Assembly (NCBI RefSeq): GCF_000715075.1
Contig: NC_134095.1
Coordinates: 48,412,806-48,476,805 of the forward strand
Direction: 5' to 3'
From: Nicotiana tabacum
Taxonomy: Eukaryota; Streptophyta; Magnoliopsida; Solanales; Solanaceae
Length of the DNA stretch: 64,000 nucleotides
The position numbers and the translations under genes are program-made. The first letter of the stretch is position 1. Each line of letters opens with the position of its first letter. Below the pieces are notes generated by a model, which was not told where the DNA came from, ran no database searches, and was given only the letters and a program-made list of their open reading frames with translations. Positions 34,301-45,781 of this stretch are shown here, in pieces.

Positions 34301-36112
34301 AATTGAGGGTTTATAAGAAAACCTCGCAACCAAACCATAACTTAAGGGAAATCAAGATCAATCAAGAAAGGGGTCATGATTCTGCACTTCGACATATAAC
34401 TAAGAAAGAATGAATAGGAGTATCAGATATGCAAGGCCAAACACATTGGCAAAAGAAGCAACTAGATAAAAATACAACAGCAACACGAGTAGGCTAAGGA
34501 TTCAGTAGTAAAAGAACCCATTCAAAACATGGCAATCAACAGGTCAAGTAGTCATGGCTCACACATAGAACCAAAGTGAAGAAACCAATTTAACACATAT
34601 CAGCAGGTAAAGGAGATCAGACCAACACACAGAAATAAGTAGAGGATGTCTTTAAAAACTCACAGCAACAAGTGAGAAGAGTTTTAGAAAATTAGGGTTT
34701 TAACAATATTCGAGTTAAAAATGGTAAGAACTCTGAATCAGTCAACAAAGAAGAGGATCTAAACACAAAGAACTTAATCGAAACAAGTATACATACAAAA
34801 CAACAAAGACGTTTCAGAACCTAGATAAAACCAAAAATACCTAGGGTTTTAACATGATGAACCAGGTAGAAGAAAAATATAAGCACATCGTTTAAACATA
34901 GTAAAATCATAAAACAACACTGAAAATCATAGAAGAGATCTTTTAAAAGAGGTTAAGAAAACCCTAATCGTTGAAGATGAAGAGTCGTTTTGAAAAATAG
35001 GAAAACCTTTAAGAAAAACACTTAAGAGGTTCATAACATACACATATCTAAGACAAATCTAAAAGAAAATTGGAAAGCCTTTAGAGTTAGGGTTCCGGAG
35101 AACCCAGAAAAATGAGAAAGACTTCGAAAAGTTACGGATCTAGCCGAAAAAGTCTAGGATCTGACTTAAACAGCCATGGATGGCGGGAAATAGGCCATGG
35201 ATAGAAGTTGAGCAAGGTCTAGACTAGATCTCTTCGAGATCTTTCCATGAAATCACGAAAACAGGAGACCAGTAGACATAGGAGACCGGTATACATCTCA
35301 AACAGCCGTGGGAGTCCATATATTGGGTGAGGATCGAAGGGGATTAGGGTTAGTTTGGGTGGAGGCGGCTAAAGTTGGCTTTATGGTTTAGAGAGAGTTT
35401 GAGAGGAGAGGGGATTCAAGGGCGGAGGACCATAACAAATGAATTAAGTTAGGGGTCGTTTTGGGTTAAAAATGGTAAGGGAAAAAAGGGCCATTGATTA
35501 GAATGATCAATGGTCATGATCAAATAGATAGGTAGGTATCCGGTTTGGGATTGGTTTAAAATTGGGTTAGGGTCGGATTTGAATTGGAATTGGGCTGGGG
35601 AATTGGGGATTCGATTTGGGCTAGATTTTAAAGCCAATTTTGGCTATAATTTAAATAGCTATTTTTTCTTTTTAATTTTATAAAAATAATAAATAATCTC
35701 TCAAAACTAATTTAAAAGGTTAAAATGATTTATAACACATAAATAACAATTTCAAAATACAGGATACAATTTTATGAATATAAAACCTAATTAAACCTTA
35801 AAAGGGGCTAATATTGGAATTATATGCAATTTAGCTTTAAAAACACTAAATAAAATTATAAAAATATGTAAAAAATATATTAGCCCTATTTTGGCATAAA
35901 TATAGAATTCCAATAGATGAATTATCAAAACAATAATTTTGAAATAATTATTAGGGATTTTATGGATAAAAAGGGGGGAAATAAATCTATTTAAAACCTT
36001 TAAAATTACAAAAAAAAAAACCTTGGACATGCTTATATATGTATATATTTATATGCTATTTTGAAGTTATTTTGCATATTGAAAATATACAAGAAAAAAT
36101 TGGGTATCAACA
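31384..36112 (-). repeat. Solo LTR G (C family, antisense, 4.73 kb)
   Basis: On the minus strand it starts TGTTGATACCCAATTTTTTC and ends GGAAAAAGGGGACGCGACA, matching the start and end of the C LTR. The GGTGGCGACTCTTC word is reversed near 31480-31500. It splits the RT lead of C; the 5-bp target copies differ by one base. No internal sequence adjoins it. It lacks an obvious 43-base array and is diverged from the LTRs of C, so it came from a relative. AT-rich sequence with a weak TATA-like word (TAAATA, minus, about 33985). No gene is seen in these 4.7 kb. Confidence 0.9.
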
Positions 36113-36117
36113 ATGAA

Positions 36118-37049
36118 GAGTATCGTTTCCTGAAGGAATATGAGGATATCTTCGTATGGTCATGTGATGCCATAACCGGTCTGAGCATATCCATAGTGGC
36201 TCATAAGTTGCCTACCAATCCAATGTGTCCACCAATGAAGCAGAAACTCCAAAAGTTCAAACCAAACATGGGCCTAAAAATCAAAGAGGAGGCCACTAAG
36301 AATATCAAAGCCAAAGTCCTCAGGGTAGTTGAGTACCCAACTTGGTTAGCCAACATTGTACCAGTTCCGAAGAAAGATGGAAAAGTCAGGGTGTGTGTTG
36401 ACTATCGAGATTTAAACAGAGCAAGTCCCAAGGATAACTTTCCACTGCCAAATATACACATCTTGATTGACAATTGCGCCAAGCATGAACTCCAATTATT
36501 TGTAGATTGTTTCGCGGGTTATCACCAGATTTGGATAGGCGAGGAAGACGCAGAGAAAACAGCTTTCATTACACCGTGGGGAGTATACTGCAATAAAATG
36601 ATGTCATTCGGTCTAAAGAATGCTGGGGCTACTTACATGAGAGCCATGAAAACAATCTTTCATGATATGATACACAAGGAAATAGAAGTGTATATTGACG
36701 ATGTCATCATCAAATCCAATAGGGCCGTAGATCACATAGCAAATTGAGAAAGTTCTTTGAAAGGTTAAGGAGGTACAATCTAAAACTGAACCCCGCAAAA
36801 TGTGCATTCGGGGTTCCCGCAGGAAAGCTGTTGGGATTCATTATCAGCCACCGAGGAATTGAGTGGGACCCGTCCAAAGTTAAGGCTATCCAAGAGTTAC
36901 CACCACCAAAGAGCAAAAAGGACCTGATGAGCTTTCTAGGACGCCTCAACTACATCAGCCACTTCATAGCACAATCCACGGTAATATGTGAACCCATCTT
37001 CGAAATGTTGAGGAAAGATGCTAAAATGAGTTGGACCGAAGATTTTTAG
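36118..37049 (+). pseudogene. pol: Reverse transcriptase of C
   Basis: Blocks seen in order are E-Y-E-D-I-F-V-W-S, N-P-M-C-P-P, E-Y-P-T-W-L-A-N-I-V-P-V-P-K-K, V-C-V-D-Y-R-D-L-N, C-F-A-G-Y-H-Q-I, M-S-F-G-L-K-N-A-G-A-T-Y and the catalytic Y-I-D-D (Asp-Asp at 36697-36702). One frame covers 36061-36747; the next piece, 36744-37049, is shifted (L-N-P-A-K-C-A-F-G-V, F-L-G-R-L-N-Y-I-S). A single-base change thus breaks an otherwise long RT frame. Confidence 0.88.
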
Positions 37050-37950
37050 AAGGCTTTTGACAAAATCAAGGAATACCTATCCACACCACCAATCCTAGTC
37101 CCGCTAGAACTTGGGATACATTTGCTACTCTATATGTCCATATTAGATAGAGCTTTTAGATGTGTTTTGGGACAACATGACGAGACAAAAAGAAAGGAAA
37201 AAGCCATATACTACTTGAGTAATAAGTTCACACCTTATGAAGTATGATATTCTCTGCTGGAACACACCTGCTGCGCTTTGACTTGGACAGCCCAGAAATT
37301 GAGGCATTACTTTTGTGCCTACACCACATACCTCATATCCAGGATGGACCCTCTGAAGTACATCTTTCAGAAGCCCATGCCAACCAGGAAGTTAGCCAAG
37401 AGGCAGTTATTGTTAAGTGAGTTTGATATCATCTATGTAACTCAGAAGGCGGTCAAAGGACAAGCATTGGCAGACCATCTTGCTGAAAATCATGTGGAAG
37501 GAAAATGCGAACCATTAAAAACGTATTTTCTTGATAAAAAAGTATCATTCGTAGGAGAGGACATTGCTGAAGCCTACGATGGTTGGAGAATGTTCTTTGA
37601 TGGGGCTACAAACTTCAAAAGAGTGCGCATTGGAGCAGTTTTGGTATCAGAAATAGGTCAACATTACTCGGTATCCGCAAAGCTTAGGTTTCCATGCACC
37701 AACAATATGGCAGAATATGAGGCTTGCATCATTGGGCTCAATTTGGCCATCGATATAAATATACAAGAGTTGTTTGTAATTGGCGATTCGGATCTTCTGG
37801 TACATCAGGTTCAAGGAGAATAGGCTACGAAAAACACCAAGATAATACCATACTTGTATCATGTGCAGGAATTGAATAAGAGGTTCACAAAGATAGAATT
37901 CAAATAAGAGCCCAAAATTAAAAATGAGTTCGTTGATGCACTGGCCACCT
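37050..37950 (+). pseudogene. pol: RNase H and second archaeal-type RNase H of C
   Basis: The first domain (about 37110-37490) has L-L-Y-M-S-I-L-D, A-I-Y-Y-L-S-N-K-F, Y-S-L-L-E and L-A-D-H-L-A. The second (about 37585-37805) has W-R-M-F-F-D-G-A, N-N-M-A-E-Y-E-A and G-D-S-D-L-L-V-H-Q, with Asp, Glu and Asp in the right order. A second, archaeal-type RNase H is characteristic of the Tat/Ogre lineage. The frame from 37278 is open to 37823, where TGG has probably become TAG. Confidence 0.82.
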
Positions 37951-38199
37951 TATCATCAATTATACAACATCTAGACAAGAATTTCATCAATCCCATCATG
38001 GTGAAAATCCATAACCAGTCGGCTTGATGTGCTCATGTTGAAGAAGAAACGAATGGAAAACCTTGGTTCCACGACATCAAGGAATATTTGTCGAAAGGAG
38101 AATATCCAGAATAGGCAAACCATACTCAGAAACGCACACTACGGAGGTTGTCCAATCACTTCTTTTAAAGTGGAGGGACCCTGTATAGAAGAATTCTTA

Positions 38200-39100
38200 A
38201 TCTGGGGTTGTTAAAGTGTATTGACACAAAGGAGGCTTCCAGATTGCTTGAGGAGATACATGCCAGAACTTGCAGACCACATATGAATGGTTTTATTCTA
38301 GCCAAGAAGATACATAGAGCTGGATATTTTTGGATGACCATGGAAACGGATTGCATCCGATATGTTTAGAAATGCCACCAATGCCAGGAGTATGCAGACA
38401 TGATAAAGGTACCACCAAATGAGCTCAACACAACAAGTGCACCTTGGCCTTTTGCTGCCTGGGAATGGATATCATCGATCCGATCGAGCCTACTGCTTCA
38501 AACGGGCACCGGTTAATTTTAGTGTCTATTGACTACTTCACAAAATGGGTAGAGGCTGCATCATATAAAGCTGTAACCAAGAAAATCATAGCAGATTTCG
38601 TCAAGGATCGTATTATTTGCTGATTTGGGGTTCCCGAGTCCATTATCACTGATAATGCGGCCAATCTCAACAGTGATTTGATGAAAGCCATGTGTGAAAC
38701 CTTCAAAATCAAGCACAAGAACTCTACAACATACAGGCCACCAACTAATGGAGTTGTGGAAGCTGCCAACAAGAACATCAAGAAAATACTAAGGAAGATG
38801 GTAGAAAATCACAAACAATGGCATGAGAAGTTACCCTTTTCCCTATTGGGATACTGCACTATGGTCCGCATATCAACTGGGGCAACCCCTTATTTACTAG
38901 TTTATGGTACCGAAGCTGTCAATCTAGCCGAGGTAGAAATTCCTTCTTTAAGAATTATACAAGAAGCCAAACTCAATGATGCAGAATGGATAAGGAGCTG
39001 CTATGAGCAACTAGCCCTCATAGATGAAAAGAGGATGAATGCAGTGTGTCATGGTCAGCTGTATCAGAATAGAATGTCAGAGCTTTCAACAAAAGGGTTA
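38200..39100 (+). pseudogene. pol: Integrase of C, C-terminal part missing
   Basis: The zinc region H-A-R-T-C-R-P-H-M-N-G with K-C-H-Q-C-Q (about 38255-38390) is followed by core motifs: I-D-Y-F-T-K-W-V-E-A (about 38528), S-I-I-T-D-N-A-A-N-L (about 38640) and V-E-A-A-N-K-N-I-K-K (about 38755), giving D, D and E. It continues to Y-E-Q-L-A-L-I-D-E-K-R near 39030 and Q-N-R-M-S near 39080. After that it runs directly into a tandem array, so the C-terminal DNA-binding part is deleted. There is no chromodomain, as expected for Ogre. The frame is shifted twice in the core. Confidence 0.82.
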
Positions 39101-39111
39101 AACCAAGAGGC

Positions 39112-39455
39112 TTCTCTTTGCATGAGTCTAAGCCTTGTCTCAAATTTTGCATGAGGCTAAGTCTTGCCTCCCTATTTGCATAAGGCTAAGCACTGCCTTC
39201 TCTTTGCATGAGACTAAGCCTTGTCTCAGATCTTGCATGAGGCTAAGCTCTGCCTCCCTATTTGTATAAGGCTAAGCACTGGATTCTCTTTGCATGAGAC
39301 TAAGCCCTGTCTCAAATCTTACATGAGGCTAAGCCCTACATCTATATCTATATAAGGCTAAGCATTGCCTCCTCTTTGCATTAGACTAATTTGTGTCTCA
39401 AATCTTGTATGAGGCTAAGTCCTGCCTCCATATCTGCATAAGGCTAAGCATTACC
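39112..39455. repeat. 86-bp tandem array with ~29-bp subunits
   Basis: Units start at 39112, 39198, 39284 and 39370, exactly 86 bases apart. Each contains three related ~29-base pieces built on TGCATGAGGCTAAG. The array sits where the 3' untranslated region of an Ogre element would be. It ends at the broken 3' LTR. Confidence 0.92.
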
Positions 39456-41743
39456 TTTCTTTATGATTGTCTGATTAGTAATTTGATCCTAGCATGTTGT
39501 TCTCTGATTAATGTATGCCTATGTGTTCACCTAGTAATAGCGAATAGATTAAGGCCATGTGAAACCTTGTTCAAATTAATTGTTACCCTGTCATGTTTGT
39601 TGTTTGATTGCTGAGGTTCAGGGCTGAACTCCTTCTGCTTCTTGTAATCTGGTAATCTGTCCCTATTTACTTCTAAAATCCAAACTATTTTTCTAAAAAC
39701 TGAAACTATCTCCTATTTTCACATATTATTTTCAACTCCTACTCTTAGTAATCTAAGGTCTTGCCACCCCCAATATGAGCACTACTTAGGGTCCCTAAGA
39801 CTCTTCTGAACTTTGACACATTGGGACTAGTTTCCAATCCTTTATGAACTGCTTCTGAACATTTGTTCTCTAGTATGAGCACTGCCCTGGGTTCTTGAAG
39901 CCCTTGGAAACTCTGACGCACTAGAGATTTGGGTTCTTTGTAATTTGGCAATGGTTGTTGTATATCTCTGAGCTTTGGAGATGTTATGGTTTGAAGGTTT
40001 AGTTATTTGGATGCATTGGGCCTGCTGCAGGCCTCCTATAGTTATAAACTTTGGAATCTATTCATTTGCCTATGATCTGTAATAATGATTTGTAATGACG
40101 ATAGAGCAATAGTGAATTGGGGAAAACTAGGCCTAGTTTATTGTTTGCCTGAGAATGGGGTAGAAAACTTGCTTTAGGTGCCCGTTTCTTTCAAATATTT
40201 TTCACTACTATATGTTAGATGTTCTGCATATAGGTTATTTACTTGTTCAGTTATATTCTGTTACTGCATGCCTATAGGTATTTGTTTCAATACATTCTGT
40301 TACTATGTACGGTAGATAACATGCCTATAGGGTCAAAATAGTTATCAATATCCCGTCAAGATTCATTGATGCATTTAAATCATGCCCACAAAGTTTCAAA
40401 ATCAATTCTGCATTTTTAAATCACGCCTATAAAGTTTTAAATCACTTCCACGTTTAGATACTATATCTATAGGAAATTTCAAAATCATTTTTGCATTTAG
40501 ATACCATGTCTATAGGAAATTTTAGAATCATATTTGCATTTAGATACCATGTCTATAGGAAATTTCAGAATCATTTTGCATTTAGATACCATGTCTATAG
40601 GAAGTTTCAGAATCAGTTTTTTGCATTTAGATGCTATATCTATAGGAAATTTCAGAAGATAGATACAATGTCTATAGGAAACTTCAGAATCATTTCTGCA
40701 TTTAGATACCATACCTATAAGGGTCTTAAGATCAGTTCTTCCACACTTAGATATCATGCCTATAGGGTCCAAAAGATAAAACCAACCTACTAAAATCAGT
40801 AATTATTTGCAGCTCAGATACCCGATTTATAAAATTTTGTCCGGCTATCACTTAGGCAATCTTGTAGGTTAATTGGATTCTGGATTTAAAATTGCTATTT
40901 TTCCGCTGCTTGAAACCTGTCCAGATTCAAGGAGTAATAAAATCAGTAGCCAAACTGATTAGGTACTTACTGTCTCGCCTTAATGAAACTACTTCATATT
41001 TTGTGCTCATATAGATATCCTGCTTTAGGACTTTTTAAAACTATTTGTTTGAGGCGTGCAATTGTTTTCTTACTTATGGAGGTAAATATGAGCCCTTTAA
41101 TTGCATCTTTATGTGATAGTCCTTTTTGACTTTTTGTTTGTCGCTTAGTTTTATCCTTTTAAACAACATAGCTGAGTCTAGAAATTCCTTAAATAGAGGT
41201 CCTAAACACCTCCAGGGCCGCAGGTAAGGGACGGGTAATGCACGCATAAGGCACGTACTGGATACTATTAGAACGCTTAGGTAACAATAATTAAGGGGAG
41301 CGTAATCTGGTAGTAAAGGATATGATGACATGTGCGCTAATGCTACGCGTAACACCTCTATATGAGGAAAGTTTACTGAGTATTGCACTGAAGTGATCAT
41401 ATAGGCTAAAAAACCTAGGACCCCATTTACTTCTTGTTTTAAGAGTAATATCTATTTGTTTAAATTGCTTATAAGACTAATTTGATTAAATTGAGTTTGG
41501 CCGGGACCTACCATTATGGACCTCGAAAGGTGCCTAACACTTTCCCCTCAAGATAATTTTGAGCCCTTACCCAATCTCTGGTAATGCAAAACCGGTTTAT
41601 GAGTTATTTGCTTTAGGTGCCCTAACGCACCTTAAATCCGTTAGGTGGCGACTCTTCAAATTCCATACCCCTTCCCAAAAGGAAATGAGTTGTCCCAAAA
41701 AATGTCGAAACCCGGACTCTGTGAGGAAAAAGGGGGTGCGACA
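39451..41743 (+). repeat. Truncated 3' LTR of C
   Basis: It aligns with 22714-25036 of the 5' LTR, so about 2.2 kb of its start, the polypurine tract and possibly part of the 3' untranslated region are gone. The join lies at TTACCTTTCT, which resembles the end of the 86-base unit (TGCCTTCTCTT); microhomology is likely. It ends GGGGGTGCGACA, followed by CTTAC. A 43-base array lies at 40453-40765. Confidence 0.9.
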
Positions 41744-42172
41744 CTTACTGAGTTGGCATACTCACATTATTCCCTGCACCTTGTGTGAAGATCCAAGCAT
41801 ATCTGGACACGGTAGTGGATTTTGACTATTCCAGTTGTAGATTTTCTTGGTGGTAGCAAGATAGCTTCCTGGCGATCGCAACCCTGCTCTTCCCCCTCTT
41901 ATCTTCCTATAGTTGTATTCAGTTATTTTCCAGACTATGTTAGTCTCGTATTGTTAGAAAAATTGTAGTAGATGCTCATGACTAGTGAAACCCCGATGTC
42001 GGGCTTCCTTTTTCACACTTTTATTTTGATTTGAACTCCTTATGAATGTTTTATATTAAATAGATTTGGGATTATCTTGAAAATGAAAATATTGTTTTGT
42101 TTTGGTAATATGTCGGCTTACCTAGTACCATGATAGGCTCCATCACGACAAGGTTATTTTTGGGTTGTGAAA
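41744..42172 (+). repeat. 5' LTR of B, second part
   Basis: It resumes CTTACTGAGTTGGC, matching 49600 onward in the 3' LTR, and ends GGGTTGTGAAA where the 3' copy ends GGGTCGTGACA. The first five bases are C's right target duplication. Together with 17914-20502 it makes a ~3.0 kb LTR. Confidence 0.9.
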
Positions 42173-42174
42173 AG

Positions 42175-42186
42175 TTGATATTAGAG
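42175..42186 (+). other. Decayed primer-binding site of B
   Basis: TTGATATTAGAG aligns to TGGTATCAGAGC, the initiator-Met site, with several mutations. Its place two bases after the LTR end supports the call. Confidence 0.7.
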
Positions 42187-42371
42187 TCTAGGTTACATAG
42201 GTCTCATGATTTATGATCAGGTTTAGTAGAGTCTTGTGGATCGGTATGGAGACGCCTGTACTTATCTTCGAGAGGCTGTAGAACATTTAAGAAAACTTCA
42301 CATTCTTGAATTCTTGTCGTGCGAATCTGTTGATTCTGGTAACTAAACTTCTGTTATTCTATTTTCTCAAG

Positions 42372-43510
42372 ATGGTGAGGACACGTGCTACCGGTCAAGA
42401 CAGACGACCACTAGTACCACCAGTTAGGGATGCAAGAGGCCATGGTAGGGGCAGGGGTGTAGCCCGCACAGTAGCTAGGGTAGCACCTATAGATCCACTA
42501 GCCGCCCCAGTTCATGATCAGGTCCTAGTTGTGGATGCACCAGCGGGACCATCTCAGGCACTGGTTATGCCTATCGTTATCCCAGATCTTCAGGAGATCT
42601 TAGCTCAGATTCTGACCGTGTGCACCATTTTTGCTCAGGCGGTCTCTGTTTCTACTGCAGTAGCTATTCTTAGGCCGAGGAAGGCACTCAAACTCCCGCC
42701 ACCCATACACTGGAGTAGGTTGTTTAGGGACTTCAGACACCAGGGGCACCACCAGCCTAGCCGGTTGCACCTGCTCAGGACTATGTGGTTCCAGTCATGC
42801 CTGATGATGAGCAACGGAGATTGGAGAGGTTTGGTAGACTTTAGCCTCTGACTTTCAGTGGTACAGAGGGCGAGGATGCCTTGGGTTTCTTGGAAAAGTG
42901 TCAGAGCATTCTCCGTACAACGGGTATTCTGGAGACTAGTAGGGTCTCGTTCACTACATTCTAGTTCTAAGTTAGCCCATCATGTTATTTGGTTGGTTCC
43001 CACAGACAGGGAGAGGATCAGGAGGTTTGTTGATGGCCTCACATATCAGTTGCAGATTCTTATGTCTAGAGAGAGGGGGCCTAGTGCTTCTTTTAAGGAG
43101 GTTGTTGACATTGCTCGGGACATAGAGTCGATATGCTGCCAGGAGTGAGTGGAGAGGGAGGCCAAGAGGCCTCGTGGATCTGGTAGTTTTGGTGGAGCTC
43201 TTCATGGGCGTCAGTTCCAGCACGGTAGAGGTTGTCCATTCAGACATGCTCAGTCAGCTTGCCTAGTTCACCGTGGTGCATTATCGGGCCATGGTTCCCA
43301 TAGTTATTATCAGGGCCACTCAACACATAGTGCCCTCCCAACCTAGAGTTCGTCTCGTGCTCTATCAATTCAGGGCTCTTCCATGCCAGGTTCTTCTACC
43401 AGTTATCCCAATTTTAGGGGTTCCCTTCAGCCCCCGTCACTAGCACCAGGGGGGTTGTTTTGAGTGTGGAGAGTTGGGGAATATATGGATACAGTGTCCT
43501 CATCGTCATG
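42372..43510 (+). pseudogene. gag: gag of B with a mutated zinc knuckle
   Basis: The ATG at 42372 gives M-V-R-T-R-A-T as in A. A basic Arg/Gly N-terminal region comes next. The frame then moves, and the gag domain is read in pieces: D-E-Q-R-R-L-E-R-F at 42806, E-D-A-L-G-F-L-E-K, then after an internal deletion R-R-F-V-D-G-L-T-Y-Q near 43020. The knuckle C-F-E-C-G-E-L-G-N-I-W-I-Q-C (43456-43497) keeps its three Cys but has Asn for His at 43480-43482, which should stop zinc binding. Gag would pack element RNA. Confidence 0.82.
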
Positions 43511-43599
43511 GGGGTATGCCTCGGTAGAGGAGTCAGCCATCGACTTCAGGACCAGTTACTCCACCACCCCCAATCATCTAGGGGTGGAGGTCAGTCAGC

Positions 43600-44056
43600 T
43601 AGGCGTTGCCCTAGAGGGGGAGGTCGATCAAGTGGTGGTCAGGCCCATTTCTATTCACTCCCTGCCAAACCAGATGTTGTTGCTTTAGATGTTGTGATCA
43701 CGGGTATTGTCTCAGTTTGCCACAGGTATGCCTCTGTATTATTTGATCTTAGTTCCACTTTTTCATATATGTCGTCATATTTTGCTCATTATTTGGATAC
43801 GCCCCGCGAGTCTCTTGTTTCATTTGTTCATGTATCTACTCCTATGGGCGATACTATTGTTGTGGACCGCGTATATCGGTCATGTGTGGTGACTATTAGG
43901 GGTTTGGAGACCCGAGTAAACCTTTTGCTGCTTATTATGGTTGCTTTTGCTGTGATATTGGCCATGGATTGGTTGTCTCCGTGTCATGCTATTCTGGACC
44001 GTCACGCTAAGATGATGATGTTGGCTATGCCGGGGGTGCCATACATTGAGTGGTAA
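43600..44056 (+). pseudogene. pol: Protease of B with altered active site
   Basis: The motif is F-D-L-S-S-T-F-S-Y-M, with Asp at 43745-43747. The conserved Gly of Asp-x-Gly-Ser is Ser, which should inactivate the enzyme. I-L-A-M-D-W-L-S-P-C-H-A-I-L-D and P-Y-I-E-W follow in the same frame, ending at TAA 44054. Confidence 0.82.
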
Positions 44057-44059
44057 TGT

Positions 44060-45140
44060 TTGTTAGATTATGTACCCAATAGAGTAATTTCATACTTGAA
44101 GGCCCAGCGAATGATTGGGAAGGGTTGTCTTTCTTATTTGGCCTTTGTGAGGGATGTCAGTGCAGAGAATCCTACAATTGATTCAGTTCTGGTGGTGAGG
44201 TATTTTTCGAATGTATTTCATGCAGACCTGTCGGGCATGCCACCAGACATGGATATTGACTTTGGTATTGATTTGGTGTTGGGAACTCAGCCCATTTGTA
44301 TTTCCCTGTATCATATGGCACCAGCGGAGTTAAAGGAATTGAAGGAGCAGCTTCAGGAACTCTTTGATAATGGGTTTATTCGGCCTAGTGTGTTGCCTTG
44401 GGGTGCACCTGTCCTATTTGTGAAGAAGAAGGATGGCACGATGAGAATGTGATTACAGGCAGTTGAACAAAGTCACAATCAAAAACAAGTATCCTTTGCC
44501 TCGTATTGATGATTTATTTGACCAGCTTCAGTGAGCGACAGTGTTCTCCAAGATCAATCTCCGTTCAAGGTATCACCGGTTGAAGATCAGGGACTCGGAC
44601 ATTCTTAAGACAACTTTCATCATTATAAGAGTTCCTTATAATGTCTTTTGGGCTGACCAATGCCCCAGCAGCGTTCATGCATGTAATGAACAACGTGTTT
44701 CGGCCTTATCTCGACTCGTTTGTTATTATATTCATTGATGATATTCTGGTGTTCTCTCATAGGTACGAGGGCACGCCGAGCATTTCAGAGTTGTATTGCA
44801 GCGGTTGAGAGAGGAGAAGCTTTATGCAAAGTTCTCCAAGTGTGAGTTTTGGCTCAGTTCAATAGCGTTCTTGGGGCACGTGGTATCCAATGAAGGTATT
44901 CAGGCTGATCCGAAGAACATAGAGGCAGTTCAGAGTTGGCTCAGACCGTCCTCAACCACATAGTTTCGTACCTTTCTTGGTTTGGTGGGTTATTACCGTC
45001 GGTTCATTCAGGGATTTTCATCTATTGCATCTCCCTTGACCAAATTGACCTAAAAGGATGCTCCTTTCAGGTGGTCGGATGAGTGTGAGGCGAGCTTTTC
45101 GAAGCTCAATACCACTTTGACCATAGCTCTAGTGTTAGTT
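44060..45140 (+). pseudogene. pol: Reverse transcriptase of B
   Basis: An N-terminal lead (V-I-S-Y-L-K-A-Q-R-M) is followed by [47 protein letters not shown] and the catalytic I-D-D-I-L-V-F-S (Asp-Asp at 44737-44742). A small deletion after M-R-M at 44450 removes part of the C-I-D-Y motif and shifts the frame. A second shift is near 44620. F-L-G-H-V-V-S and V-G-Y-Y-R-R-F-I-Q-G-F follow. Confidence 0.85.
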
Positions 45141-45781
45141 CTGCCATCAGCTTCAGGTTCTTATACTATATATTGTGATGCTTCTTGGGTCAGCATTGGG
45201 TGTGTGTTGATGTAGGAGGGTAGAGTGATTTCTTATGCCCCATGCAGTTGAAGCCCTATGAAAAGAACTACCTCGTTCATGATTTAGAGTTGGCTGCCAT
45301 TGTTCACGCGCTGAAGATTTATAGGCACTATCTCTATGGTGTGTCTTGTGAGGTGTTTACTTATCATCGTAGCCTCCATCACTTATTCAAACAGAAGGAT
45401 CTCAATTTGAGGCAGCGGAGATGGTTGGAGCTGCTAAAGGACTATGATATTACTATTTTGTACTATCCAGGAAAGGCCAATATGGTGGTCGATGCCTTAA
45501 GTAGAAAGGCAGTGAGTATGGGTAGTATTGCATTCTTTCTTATTAAGGAGAGACCTCTGGCAGTTGATATTCAGGCCTTGGCCAATCGGTTTGTGAGATT
45601 GGATATTTCGGAGCCTAGTCGGGTCCTAGCTTGTGTGGTTTCTCAGTCTTCCTTGTTTGATCATATCAGAGAGTGCCAACATAATGATCCTCATTTTCTT
45701 ATCCTCAAGGACAAGGTTCTACATGATGATGCCAGAGATGTGACTATTGGTGATGATGGGGTATTGGGGATGCAAGGCTGA
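45141..45781 (+). pseudogene. pol: RNase H of B
   Basis: Y-C-D-A-S near 45174 and [10 protein letters not shown] carry the first two catalytic acids, but the third site reads F-T-Y-H-R-S-L, with Tyr where A and D1 have Asp. TAG at about 45213 replaces a CAG seen in D1. One frame runs 45242-45781 through L-R-Q-R-R-W-L-E-L and Y-P-G-K-A-N into the spacer before integrase. Confidence 0.83.

Larger units (their letters stand above)
20503..41743 (+). mobile_element. Element C: Ogre-type (Tat lineage) retrotransposon
   Basis: The perfect target duplication CTTAC (20498-20502 and 41744-41748) bounds 21,241 bp. Removing solo LTR G and its duplicated target leaves about 16.5 kb. The 5' LTR is 4,534 bp; the 3' LTR has lost its first ~2.2 kb. 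Size, very long LTRs, extra ORF1, G-patch segment, second archaeal-type RNase H and lack of chromodomain are the marks of Ogre. The first dinucleotide has mutated from TG to TA (TATTGATATCC); the antisense copy G keeps TGTTGATACC. All genes are broken. Confidence 0.9.

Noticed and set aside
39112..39455. CRISPR-like regular spacing
   Set aside because: Units are contiguous and homogeneous with no unique spacers, in a plant retrotransposon 3' region. It is a tandem repeat.
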